A stretch of DNA of 64,000 nucleotides, taken from NCBI RefSeq assembly GCF_008693385.1, contig NZ_CP044065.1, positions 1,178,001 through 1,242,000 on the forward strand, read 5' to 3'. Of the stretch, positions 45,385 to 56,847 are shown one piece after another; position 1 is the first letter of the stretch, and every line of letters begins with the position of its first letter. Position numbers and translations under genes: made by a program. Source of the stretch: Cupriavidus pauculus. Its GTDB lineage: Bacteria; Pseudomonadota; Gammaproteobacteria; Burkholderiales; Burkholderiaceae. The notes under the pieces were generated by a model that made no database searches, had not been told where the DNA came from, and saw only the letters and a program-made list of their open reading frames with translations.

Positions 45385-46308
45385 ATGAAACTCACGCTCG
45401 AAGAACTCGCCGCATTCGTGACCGTCGTCGATCGCGGGTCGATCACGGCCGCCGCGGACTCGCTCGACCAGACGGTATCCGGCATCAGCCGCGCACTGTC
45501 GCGGCTCGAGGAAAAACTGGAAACCACGCTGCTGCGCCGGACCACGCGCCGGCTGGAACTGACGGAGGAAGGGCAGGCGATGCTCGCCCACGCGCGCGAG
45601 ATCCTCGCCGCGACCGAGCTGGCCGAAGAGCAGATGGCCCTGCGGCGCCAGAAGCCGGCCGGCCGGCTGCGCGTGAACGCGGCATCGCCGTTCATGATCC
45701 ATGTGATCGTGCCGCTGGTCGGCGCATTCCGCGCGTGCTATCCCGATATCGAGCTCGAACTCAATACCAACGACCAGATCATCGATCTGCTCGAGCACCG
45801 CACCGACGTGGCCATCCGCATCGGCGTGCTGCGCGATTCCACGCTGCATGCGCGCGCACTGGGCACGAGCCAGATCCGCGTGCTCGCGAGTCCGGCCTAC
45901 CTCAAGCAGCACGGCCGGCCCAAATCCGTGGCGGATCTGGCGAGCCATACGCTGCTCGGGTTCAACCAGCCCGATCATCTGAACCGATGGCCGCTACGCA
46001 GCGAAGATGGCGATGGGGTGCAGATCACGCCACATATTTCGGCATCCAGCGGCGAAACCGTGCGCCACCTCGCGCTGGCCGGCCAGGGCATGGCCTGCCT
46101 GTCCGACTTTATGACCGAGACCGACCGCCGCGCGGGCAACCTCGTGCAGGTGCTGATGCGCGAGACCGTCGAGGTGCGGCAGTCCATCCACGCGGTCTAC
46201 TATCTCAATACGCAGTTGTCGGCCCGGATCTCCGTATTCCTCGACTTCCTGTCGCGACACCTCGGGAGCGACTACGTCCCAAGCGTAAACCCTGAGCGAC
46301 TGGTATAA
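45385..46308 (+). CDS. LysR family transcriptional regulator (YafC-like)
   Basis: A 307-aa LTTR with N-terminal HTH (MKLTLEELAAFVTVVDRGSI and LDQTVSGISRALSRLEEKL) and a substrate-binding effector domain. It is divergent from a dkgB-like reductase and probably controls it. The stop codon TAA overlaps the -10 element of the downstream queE operon. Confidence 0.92.
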   Translation: MKLTLEELAAFVTVVDRGSITAAADSLDQTVSGISRALSRLEEKLETTLLRRTTRRLELTEEGQAMLAHAREILAATELAEEQMALRRQKPAGRLRVNAASPFMIHVIVPLVGAFRACYPDIELELNTNDQIIDLLEHRTDVAIRIGVLRDSTLHARALGTSQIRVLASPAYLKQHGRPKSVADLASHTLLGFNQPDHLNRWPLRSEDGDGVQITPHISASSGETVRHLALAGQGMACLSDFMTETDRRAGNLVQVLMRETVEVRQSIHAVYYLNTQLSARISVFLDFLSRHLGSDYVPSVNPERLV

Positions 46309-46309
46309 T
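46301..46309 (+). promoter_or_regulatory. Extended -10 promoter of the queE operon
   Basis: TGGTATAAT is a perfect extended -10 (TGnTATAAT) located at the very end of the LysR gene, about 50 nt before the queE ATG. The -35 region at 17 nt is weak, as is common for extended -10 promoters. Confidence 0.55.
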
Positions 46310-46359
46310 TTTCGGTTTTTCCGCGATATTTCAGACCCCCCGGGACCGACGCACACTTC

Positions 46360-48964
<2,605 letters not shown>

Positions 48965-49000
48965 CCACCACTCTGCTTACAGGGCGATCGACCGCGCGAG

Positions 49001-49009
49001 TGGTAAAAT
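49001..49009 (+). promoter_or_regulatory. Extended -10-like promoter for the ABC-F gene
   Basis: TGGTAAAAT lies about 64 nt before the GTG start of the ABC-F gene, downstream of the ldcA stop. No good -35 at standard spacing is seen. Confidence 0.4.
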
Positions 49010-49072
49010 CGTCGTTTATTTTTCCCGGCGGACTGGCGCTGCCGCGCCATCTCTCCATACAAGGTTCCAGAC

Positions 49073-50683
49073 GTGCTTTCTACCGCAAACATCACCATGC
49101 AGTTCGGCCCCAAGCCGTTGTTCGAGAATATCTCGGTCAAGTTCGGCGAAGGCAACCGCTACGGCCTGATCGGCGCGAACGGCTGTGGCAAGTCCACGTT
49201 CATGAAGATCCTCGGTGGCGACCTCGAGCCGTCGGCGGGCAACGTGATGCTGGAGCCCGGCGTGCGTCTGGGCAAGCTGCGTCAGGACCAGTTCGCGTAC
49301 GAAGATGCGCGCGTGCTCGACGTCGTGATGATGGGCCACACCGAGATGTGGGCCGCCGCGGCCGAGCGTGACGCGATCTATGCGAATCCGGAGGCGACCG
49401 ACGACGACTACATGAAGGCCGCGGACCTCGAGGCCAAGTACGCCGAGTACGACGGCTACACGGCCGAAGCGCGCGCCGGCGAACTGCTGCTGGGCGTGGG
49501 GATTCCGACGGACCAGCACCAGGGCCCGATGAGCGAGATCGCGCCGGGCTGGAAGCTGCGCGTGCTGCTGGCGCAGGCGCTGTTCTCGAATCCGGACGTG
49601 CTGCTGCTCGACGAGCCGACCAACAACCTCGACATCAACACGATTCGCTGGCTCGAGGATGTGCTCAACGAGCGCAACTCGACGATGATCATCATCTCCC
49701 ACGATCGCCACTTCCTGAACTCCGTGTGCACGCACATGGCGGACATGGACTACGGCACGCTGAAGGTCTACCCGGGCAACTACGACGACTACATGGAAGC
49801 TTCCATGCAGGCGCGCGAGCGTCAGGTGGCCGCGAACGCGCGTGCCAAGGACCGCATCACGGAACTGCAGGACTTCGTGCGCCGCTTCTCGGCCAACAAG
49901 TCGAAGGCGCGTCAGGCCACGTCGCGTCTGAAGCAGATCGACAAGATCAAGGTCGAGGACATCAAGCCGTCTTCGCGCCAGAACCCGTTTATCCGCTTCG
50001 AGTTCGAGAAGAAGCTGCACAACCTCGCCGTGGAAGCGGAAGGCGTGACCAAGTCGTACGATCGCAAGATCCTCAACGACATGTCGATGGCCATCCAGGC
50101 TGGCGAGCGTGTGGCGATCATCGGCGAGAACGGCGCGGGCAAGACCACGCTGCTGCGCACGCTGCTGCACGGCGCGGTCAAGGGCGGTGTGCCGTCGGAA
50201 CGCGGCACCATCAAGTGGGCCGAAAACGCGAACGTCGGCTACATGCCGCAGGATACGTACGAGGAATTCCCGGAAGACCGCGACCTGATGGACTGGATGA
50301 GCCAGTGGACGCAGGCCGGCGACGACGACCAGTCGCTGCGCGGCACGCTGGGCCGCCTGCTGTTCTCGGCCGACGACATCAAGAAGTCCGTCAAGGTGCT
50401 GTCCGGTGGCGAGAAGGGCCGCATGATCTGGGGCAAGCTGATGCTGGGCCGCCATAACGTGATGGCGCTCGACGAGCCGACCAACCACATGGACATGGAG
50501 TCGATCGAGTCGCTGCAGATCGCGCTGGACAAGTACGCGGGCACGCTGATCTTCGTCTCGCACGATCGTGAATTCGTCAGCGGCCTGGCCACGCGCGTGA
50601 TCGAAGTGCGCACCGATGGCACGCTGACCGACTACCTCGGCACCTACGACGAATACCTGCAATCGCAGGGTATCGACGGCTGA
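49073..50683 (+). CDS. ybiT: ABC-F family ATPase, YbiT-like
   Basis: Soluble tandem ABC ATPase (536 aa) of the translation-factor ABC-F class, with no membrane domain. First site: GANGCGKST and [11 protein letters not shown]. The interdomain linker that probes the ribosomal E/P site runs about residues 245-305 ([20 protein letters not shown]). Second site: [25 protein letters not shown] and [15 protein letters not shown]. Start is GTG 49073. Closest subgroup is YbiT, which tunes elongation on stalled ribosomes. Confidence 0.93.
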   Translation: MLSTANITMQFGPKPLFENISVKFGEGNRYGLIGANGCGKSTFMKILGGDLEPSAGNVMLEPGVRLGKLRQDQFAYEDARVLDVVMMGHTEMWAAAAERDAIYANPEATDDDYMKAADLEAKYAEYDGYTAEARAGELLLGVGIPTDQHQGPMSEIAPGWKLRVLLAQALFSNPDVLLLDEPTNNLDINTIRWLEDVLNERNSTMIIISHDRHFLNSVCTHMADMDYGTLKVYPGNYDDYMEASMQARERQVAANARAKDRITELQDFVRRFSANKSKARQATSRLKQIDKIKVEDIKPSSRQNPFIRFEFEKKLHNLAVEAEGVTKSYDRKILNDMSMAIQAGERVAIIGENGAGKTTLLRTLLHGAVKGGVPSERGTIKWAENANVGYMPQDTYEEFPEDRDLMDWMSQWTQAGDDDQSLRGTLGRLLFSADDIKKSVKVLSGGEKGRMIWGKLMLGRHNVMALDEPTNHMDMESIESLQIALDKYAGTLIFVSHDREFVSGLATRVIEVRTDGTLTDYLGTYDEYLQSQGIDG

Positions 50684-50704
50684 CCGGCGGCCGCACCGGG
50701 CGGA

Positions 50705-52000
50705 CTACGGTTCGTCGTGCGGCACCGTCCGTTGTGCGGGCGATGCGGCGGGCAGATCCTGCCCGATATAAGCCAGCATCGTCGCGCCATGGCCCTGAAC
50801 ATGGTTGACGAAGGCGCGTATGGCAACAGCCGTGGCGCCGCGCACGGCAGCCTGCCGATACGTGACGGGCGTCAATGGCAGGGTGGGGAAAACGTTTCGC
50901 GCCGGGACAGCAATGGCGTGAATCTCGGCGACGGTGGGCGCAAAGCGCCCCACGGAGCCGTGCAGTACCGCTTCCACACCCCCCGCGAGGCGCACGATCA
51001 CATACACATGACGTACCGAGGCCGTTGCCAGCGGCGCGCGCGCGGCTTCGCGCACGTTGGCGGCCTGCTGCCGGGCGACGCCCGCCAGGGTGCGAATCTC
51101 TTCGGGCAGGCCCAGATCCCGGTAAGGGGTGAACGGAGCCAGCCGCCACGTATCCATCTGACCCACGATGTACTGCAATACCGGGTGGTCCGAGAACGGC
51201 TGTGGCGCGCCCGCCGCGCGCGAGTCGAGGATCTGGGGCGTGAAGCTGTGGGCGAGGTCGGGCTGCCACGCCATGCCGTCCGGCGAGGCGCGCCAGCGTA
51301 GCGGCGGCCCCGGCTCGGGCCACGTCCGCCGCAGGTCCCAGCCATACACGCCGATCGATGCCGGGCTATCGACGTCCATACGGACGGCCGGCGGCGGGCC
51401 GTAGTGTCGATGCGCATTGGCGGCAGCGGACGGCGGATCGAGGTACCGGTCCACGGCGGTTTCGAGGCCGAGCGCGGCGATGGCGGAGACCGGTTGCCGC
51501 ATGCGTGGATCGGACGCCGGGGTGACGCTGACATGGGGCACGGGCCCGTCGTCCGGCCGCAGCGTGCCGCGGACCGCCTCGACAAGCCCGATGCGCATGG
51601 CCGGCGGCAGATCGTCAAAGGGCACGTCGCCATTGCGCGCATTGCTGACGACCTGATCGAACCGGCGCGTGTCCCATCGGTAGTCCGGCGTGCTCCACCA
51701 GGGACGAATGATTTGCCCGAACAGCGCGAGGACCCATGCCACGCGTCTGGCGCAGGCGACGACGGGCAGGTCGGCGCCTAGCAGGCGCCGGCCGTGTGGG
51801 TGCGGGGCATCGCAGGCGGCAAGCGTGCCGGGGTGACTGGCTGGCGCCGTGCAGGCGATATCGAGAAACAGATGGACGGCCGCGCGTTGTGCCGGCGGGC
51901 AGCTTGCCGGTGGACTGGCATGCGCGGGAGTGGGGGCGGCGCCTGTCGAGGCGGCCGCTAGCAGCAGGATTGGCAGGCAGGCGTGCGGGCGGGTGGGCAT
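50705..52000 (-). CDS. Uncharacterised exported protein, shortest member of a modular family (helical + GNAT-like modules)
   Basis: A 431-aa protein with a signal peptide ending AHA-S near residue 29. I find no known domain. By eye its body aligns with the C-terminal parts of the proteins at 56848 and 60095. GRRLLGADLPVVACARRVAW matches their GRxPLG...SRAxTIVTxYQVL block. IGLVEAVRGTLRPDDG matches their IEAVRWQTGPQDTRR. AAVRGATAVAIRAFVNHVQG matches their G(A/V)xRGAGxxALQxxLxYxxA block near the C-terminus. It lacks the final TEPSA/AGF motif. It ends 21 nt from the convergent ABC-F gene. Function unknown. Confidence 0.7.
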   Translation of the reverse strand: MPTRPHACLPILLLAAASTGAAPTPAHASPPASCPPAQRAAVHLFLDIACTAPASHPGTLAACDAPHPHGRRLLGADLPVVACARRVAWVLALFGQIIRPWWSTPDYRWDTRRFDQVVSNARNGDVPFDDLPPAMRIGLVEAVRGTLRPDDGPVPHVSVTPASDPRMRQPVSAIAALGLETAVDRYLDPPSAAANAHRHYGPPPAVRMDVDSPASIGVYGWDLRRTWPEPGPPLRWRASPDGMAWQPDLAHSFTPQILDSRAAGAPQPFSDHPVLQYIVGQMDTWRLAPFTPYRDLGLPEEIRTLAGVARQQAANVREAARAPLATASVRHVYVIVRLAGGVEAVLHGSVGRFAPTVAEIHAIAVPARNVFPTLPLTPVTYRQAAVRGATAVAIRAFVNHVQGHGATMLAYIGQDLPAASPAQRTVPHDEP

Positions 52001-52093
52001 AGGCCCACAGTACGCACGCGCGCCGCCACCCGCTATCGTAACGGCTCGAAACTGGCGAAACTGGCCAAACGCGCGAAGGGCGTCGGGGCACGG

Positions 52094-52141
52094 CCCCTAT
52101 CGCACCACCCCTATCGCACCACCCCTATCGCACCACCCCTA
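52094..52141. repeat. 14-bp tandem repeat
   Basis: CCCCTATCGCACCA repeats three times from 52094 to 52135 and a fourth partial copy runs to 52141. The stop codon of the minus-strand gene ending at 52125 falls in the first unit it reaches, so the other units are untranslated. A 14-bp period would change frame if placed in a coding region. Confidence 0.9.
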
Positions 52142-52679
52142 GCACGCCGCGCTGCGCGAGCAACTGATCGAGCTCCGCGATGATCGCGTGCGCGGTCAGG
52201 TCGCCCTTGGCCTTCTGCAACGCCACGCCGAGTGTGTCGCGCAGCGCGGCCAGCTCCACGAGTGTCGCTGCTTTTTCCACCTTGACCTGCAGCACGTAGC
52301 CGCGCAGGCCCAGGTGGTGGCCGATGACATCGGTGTAGAAGTGATAGAGCTCGCGATATCCGTCGCCGCCCGCGACGTCGGCCGCCGATGTCTGCACGCC
52401 GACCGGCGCGGCGGAGGCGGCTGCGGTGGCAAGCGCGGCAACCGGTGCGGCCTCGGCCGTCGCGGACCCTTCGGATGGCGCGATGAGGCCGAGCGACAGC
52501 AGCGTATCGAGGGCCTCCTGTCCCACGCCCATGCCCGCCACCTGATCGAGCAGCGCCGACTGGCTCCGTTCCCCATTCACGATCAGCAGCAGCGCGCGCA
52601 GCTTGTGATCGAGCTTCCGGGCACGTGTGCGAATTTCCTCCTGTCCCGCTTCCGTCTTGTGAAACACCGGGTTGACCAT
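52125..52679 (-). CDS. Uncharacterised cytoplasmic protein
   Basis: A 184-aa protein starting MVNPVFHKTEAGQEEI at 52679, with a perfect AAGGAGGGG ribosome site. The N-terminal 60 residues (KLDHKLRALLLIVNGERSQS then LLDQVAGMG) look like a small winged-helix-type module seen in bacterial regulatory proteins. A 25-residue Ala-rich linker follows, then a helical C-terminal region rich in charged residues (YRELYHFYTDVIGHHLGLRG). No catalytic motif is seen. The last codons lie in a 14-bp tandem repeat. Its role is unknown. Confidence 0.7.
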   Translation of the reverse strand: MVNPVFHKTEAGQEEIRTRARKLDHKLRALLLIVNGERSQSALLDQVAGMGVGQEALDTLLSLGLIAPSEGSATAEAAPVAALATAAASAAPVGVQTSAADVAGGDGYRELYHFYTDVIGHHLGLRGYVLQVKVEKAATLVELAALRDTLGVALQKAKGDLTAHAIIAELDQLLAQRGVLGVVR

Positions 52680-52892
52680 GTCCCCTCCTTGACCCAATCC
52701 CGCCTGATCCCGTTATCTGGTTCTCATGACTCTTGTTTGCTCGCATGATCGCATCGTGCGGGCACGGTGTGCCCTCCCGGTTTGCCCGCCCCCCGAAAGT
52801 GGGATGTGCCAATCCGCTCTACAATGGCGCGTACGACGCAAATTGATCAAAAATATTGCAAACGCCTATTCACCTCTGGGAGAACTGTGGCC

Positions 52893-54323
52893 ATGCAGCA
52901 ACGAGACAAGCTTTTTATCAACGGCAGCTGGATCGCGCCGCACGGCTCCGGCCTGATCGACGTCATCCAGTCGAGCGACGAGACCGTGATGGGCCGGATT
53001 CCCGAAGGCCATGCGCGCGACGCCGAGGATGCGATCGCGGCCGCGCGTGCCGCGTTCGACGGCTGGGCCGCGACGCCCGTGGCGGTGCGCGCCGGCTACC
53101 TGCGCAAGATCGCCGAAGGCCTGCGCGAGCGGACCGATGAACTGGCCCGCCTGATCGCGGGCGAGGTCGGCATGCCGCTCAAGCTATCGCGCGCGATTCA
53201 GGTAGGCGGGCCCGTCTACAACTGGAGCCAGGCCGCCACGCTGCTCGAGACGTTCGCGTTCGAGGCGCAGGTGGGCAACTCGCTCGTGGTGCGCGAGCCC
53301 GTGGGCGTGGTGGCGGCCATCACGCCGTGGAACTTCCCGCTCAACCAGATCACGCTCAAGGTCGCGCCCGCGCTGGCCGCGGGCTGCACGGTCGTGCTCA
53401 AGCCGTCGGAGGTGGCGCCGCTCAATGCGTTCGTGCTGGCCGAGGTGATCGAGGCCGCGGGCCTGCCGCCGGGCGTCTTCAACCTCGTGAGCGGCTACGG
53501 TCCGGTCGTCGGCGAGGTGCTGGCCAGCCATCCCGAGGTCGATATGGTGTCGTTCACGGGGTCCACGCGCGCGGGCAAGCGCGTTTCCGAACTGGCCGCG
53601 CAATCGGTCAAGCGCGTGGCGCTGGAGCTCGGCGGCAAGTCCGCCTCGGTGATCCTTGACGATGCAGATTTTGCGCAAGCGGTGAAAGGCACCGTCAACG
53701 CGTGCTATCTCAACTCGGGGCAGACCTGCTCCGCGCACACGCGCATGCTTGTGCCTCGCGCGCGTTACGACGAGGTGCGCGAGATCGTGCGCAAGGTCGT
53801 GGCGGGCTTCACGGTGGGCGACCCGCTCTCGGACGCGGCCAAGCTCGGTCCATTGGTATCCGCCGCGCAGAAGCAGCGCGTGGTCAGCTATATCCAGCGC
53901 GGCCTCGATGAAGGCGCGGAGCTCGTGGCGGGCGGCCCCGAGAACCCCGACGGCCTCGACCAGGGCTTCTACGTGCGGCCGACCGTGCTCGGCAACGTCG
54001 ATCCGAAAGCCACGGTCGCGCAGGAGGAAATCTTCGGGCCGGTGCTGTCGATCATCTGCTACGACACCGAGGACGACGCGGTGCGCATCGCCAACGACAG
54101 CGTGTACGGACTCGGCGGCGGCGTATGGTCGGGCGACGAGGACCGCGCGCTGCGCGTGGCGCGGCGTCTGCGAACGGGGCAGGTCGATATCAACGGCGGG
54201 CCGTTCAACATGAACGCGCCGTTCGGCGGCTTCAAGCAGTCCGGCAACGGACGCGAAGGGGGCGTCTACGGGCTCGAGGAATTCCTCGAGTACAAGTCGC
54301 TGCAACGCAGGGCAACTGTCTGA
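52893..54323 (+). CDS. NAD(P)+-dependent aldehyde dehydrogenase family protein
   Basis: Oxidises an aldehyde to its acid (476 aa, standard ALDH length). Cofactor-binding [10 protein letters not shown] and FTGSTRAGK, the general base in LELGGKSAS and the catalytic Cys in [11 protein letters not shown] are present, with [10 protein letters not shown] and [19 protein letters not shown] near the C-terminus. GGGAG precedes the start; ATG 52893 (10 nt) is preferred to GTG 52887. Substrate unknown. Confidence 0.93.
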   Translation: MQQRDKLFINGSWIAPHGSGLIDVIQSSDETVMGRIPEGHARDAEDAIAAARAAFDGWAATPVAVRAGYLRKIAEGLRERTDELARLIAGEVGMPLKLSRAIQVGGPVYNWSQAATLLETFAFEAQVGNSLVVREPVGVVAAITPWNFPLNQITLKVAPALAAGCTVVLKPSEVAPLNAFVLAEVIEAAGLPPGVFNLVSGYGPVVGEVLASHPEVDMVSFTGSTRAGKRVSELAAQSVKRVALELGGKSASVILDDADFAQAVKGTVNACYLNSGQTCSAHTRMLVPRARYDEVREIVRKVVAGFTVGDPLSDAAKLGPLVSAAQKQRVVSYIQRGLDEGAELVAGGPENPDGLDQGFYVRPTVLGNVDPKATVAQEEIFGPVLSIICYDTEDDAVRIANDSVYGLGGGVWSGDEDRALRVARRLRTGQVDINGGPFNMNAPFGGFKQSGNGREGGVYGLEEFLEYKSLQRRATV

Positions 54324-54358
54324 GCGGTCGGACCGATCGGACCGGGCAAGGATCGCGC

Positions 54359-56824
54359 ATGCGCTGGATCAAACGGCTGGGATGGGTACTGGTCTCGCTG
54401 CTGGTGATCGCGACGACCGCGCTCATCGGCGGCTACGCGTGGTACCGGCAGGCGTCGCAACCCGATACGGCCGGCACGCTCAGGCTGGCCGGGCTCCGCG
54501 AACGCGTGGTGATCGTGCGGGACCGCAACGCGGTGCCGCGCATCGAGGCGAGCAACGCGCTGGACGCCTACTACGCGCTCGGTTTCGCCCATGCGCAGGA
54601 CCGGCTCTGGCAGATGCAGATGAACAAGCGCATCGTCGCCGGGCGCGTGGCCGAACTCGTTGGCGAGAAGGGCCTCGAGACCGACCGCTTTCTGCGCACG
54701 CTTGGCATCCGGCGCAATGCCGAGGCGATCGTCGCGCAGGCATCCCCCGAGGTACGCGCGATCCTGCAGGCATATGCCGATGGCGTCAACGCGTATATCG
54801 ACACGCGCAGGGGACCGCTGCCGCCCGAATTCCTGATCCTGCGCGCGCAGCCCGAGCACTGGGAACCGGCCGATACCATCGGCTGGCAGACGATGATGGC
54901 GTGGGACCTCGGCGGCAACTGGACGCAGGAGGTGCTGCGCATGGGGCTCGCGCAGCAGCTGTCCACCGCGCGCATTGCCGAAATTCTTGCGCCGTACCCC
55001 GGCGACGCGCCGCTGCGCACGATGGACTATGCTGCGCTCTATCGCCGGCTGGCACCGCTGGCCACGGCGATGGCAAGCGTCGTGCGGCAGGCGCCGTCCG
55101 GCTATGTCGAGGGCATGGGCTCCAACAACTGGGTCGTGTCCGGCGCGCATACGCGTTCGGGCAAACCGTTGCTGGCCAACGATCCGCATCTGGGATTGCA
55201 GGCACCGGCGCTCTGGTATTTCGCGCGCATGCGGGCGCCGGGGCTCGACGTCACGGGCGCCACGCTGCCCGGTGCGCCGATCGTCGTGCTTGGGCACAAC
55301 CGCCGCATCGCGTGGGGCTTCACCAATACCGCGCCCGATGTGCAGGACCTGTATATCGAGCGCGTTCAGCCCGGCCGCCCCGATCGCTATCAGACGCCCG
55401 ACGGATGGGCCGCGTTCGAGACGCGTACCGAGACGATCCGGGTCAAGGACGCGCCCGACGTCACGCTGACCGTTCGCACGACGCGCCATGGCCCCGTGAT
55501 CTCCGACGTGACCGCGCCGGTCGCCGCTGCGGCCAAGCCGCTGGGCGCCCAGTATGTGGTCGCGTTCCAGTGGACGGCGCTGCGGCCCGACGACCGGACG
55601 TTCGAGGCGAGCTACAAGCTTGGGCTGGCCACCAACTGGGATACCTTCGTCGCGGCGCTGCGCAACTTCCATGCGCCGCAGCAGAACATCGTGTATGCGG
55701 ACGTCGATGGCAATATCGGCTTTATCGCGCCGGGCAGGGTGCCGCTGCGCCGCGCCGACAACGACCTCATGGGGCTGGCGCCCGCGCCGGGATGGGAGGC
55801 CCGCTACGACTGGCAGGGCTTCGTGCCGTTCGACGCGTTGCCGCGCAGCTTCAACCCGCCGGAAGGCATGATCGTCACGGCCAACCAGAAGATCGTCGGC
55901 AAGGACTATCCGTACTTCCTCACGAGCGAATGGACGGTGCCGTATCGCTACGATCGTATTCGCGCGCTGCTCGGCGCGACGCCGCGCCATACGATGGACA
56001 GTTTTGCCGCGATCCAGCGCGATGTGGTCTCGCCGGCCGTGCGCGAAGCGCTGCCGTTGCTGCTGGCCGCGCCCGTCGCGAGCGATGCGGGGCTGCCCGC
56101 GCGCGAGCGCGCGCTGGTCGACGATCTGCGCAAATGGGACGGCAATATGCTGGCCAATCGCCGCGAACCGCTCGTGGTCACCGCATGGCTGCGCGAGCTG
56201 TCGCGGCTGATGTTCCAGGACAAGGTCGGCGACGCGCAGTTCCAGCGGCTGTGGGAGCAGCGTAACGTGCAGCAGCCGATGATGAACGCGCTGCGCGATC
56301 CCAACGGCCTCGGCGCGTACTGGTGCGACGACACGCGTACGCCGGATCGCGAGACGTGCGCCACGACCATCGGCCTTGCGTGGGCGCGGGCGGTGGCCGA
56401 TCTCGATGCCCGCTACGGCAGCGACACCGCCAAGTGGAACTGGGGCCATGCGCACACCGCGCGCGCCGAGCACAAGCCGTTCGGCAAGGTGCCTTACCTG
56501 TCGAGCCTGTTCAATATCCGCGTGCCGACCGGTGGCGATACCTACACGATCGACGTGGGCCGTCATAGCCTGCGCGACGAGCGCGCGCCATTCGAGAGCA
56601 CCCATGCGGCGAGCCTGCGCGCGATCTACGATCTGTCCGATCTGCAGGCATCGCGCTTTATGAGTTCCACGGGGCAATCGGGCAATGCGCTCTCGCCGAA
56701 CTATCGCGACTGGACCGATAAATGGGCCGCCGTGCAATCGATCGTGATCGGCGGCCGCGAGCCCGCGGGCGGGAAGGTATTCGAGACGCTCGTGCTGCAG
56801 CCGCGCCAGGCGGCTGCCCAATAG
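54359..56824 (+). CDS. Penicillin acylase family protein (Ntn hydrolase)
   Basis: Envelope Ntn-hydrolase (821 aa) with an N-terminal hydrophobic signal/anchor (about residues 8-28). The precursor is expected to self-cleave before S255 in EGMGSNNWVVSG, giving alpha and beta chains with S255 as N-terminal nucleophile. NDPHLGLQAPALWY and GHNRRIAWGFTN are typical of the family. Members hydrolyse penicillin G, cephalosporin side chains or N-acyl-homoserine lactones (quorum quenching). Nothing here decides between them. It starts 35 nt after the aldehyde dehydrogenase gene. Confidence 0.92.
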   Translation: MRWIKRLGWVLVSLLVIATTALIGGYAWYRQASQPDTAGTLRLAGLRERVVIVRDRNAVPRIEASNALDAYYALGFAHAQDRLWQMQMNKRIVAGRVAELVGEKGLETDRFLRTLGIRRNAEAIVAQASPEVRAILQAYADGVNAYIDTRRGPLPPEFLILRAQPEHWEPADTIGWQTMMAWDLGGNWTQEVLRMGLAQQLSTARIAEILAPYPGDAPLRTMDYAALYRRLAPLATAMASVVRQAPSGYVEGMGSNNWVVSGAHTRSGKPLLANDPHLGLQAPALWYFARMRAPGLDVTGATLPGAPIVVLGHNRRIAWGFTNTAPDVQDLYIERVQPGRPDRYQTPDGWAAFETRTETIRVKDAPDVTLTVRTTRHGPVISDVTAPVAAAAKPLGAQYVVAFQWTALRPDDRTFEASYKLGLATNWDTFVAALRNFHAPQQNIVYADVDGNIGFIAPGRVPLRRADNDLMGLAPAPGWEARYDWQGFVPFDALPRSFNPPEGMIVTANQKIVGKDYPYFLTSEWTVPYRYDRIRALLGATPRHTMDSFAAIQRDVVSPAVREALPLLLAAPVASDAGLPARERALVDDLRKWDGNMLANRREPLVVTAWLRELSRLMFQDKVGDAQFQRLWEQRNVQQPMMNALRDPNGLGAYWCDDTRTPDRETCATTIGLAWARAVADLDARYGSDTAKWNWGHAHTARAEHKPFGKVPYLSSLFNIRVPTGGDTYTIDVGRHSLRDERAPFESTHAASLRAIYDLSDLQASRFMSSTGQSGNALSPNYRDWTDKWAAVQSIVIGGREPAGGKVFETLVLQPRQAAAQ

Positions 56825-56847
56825 CGCAAGGCGTACGTCGCCGCGTC

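Noticed and set aside
46309..46359. preQ1 riboswitch ahead of queE
   Set aside because: The leader is too short and lacks the preQ1 aptamer consensus; only a promoter and a C/G-rich stretch are seen.
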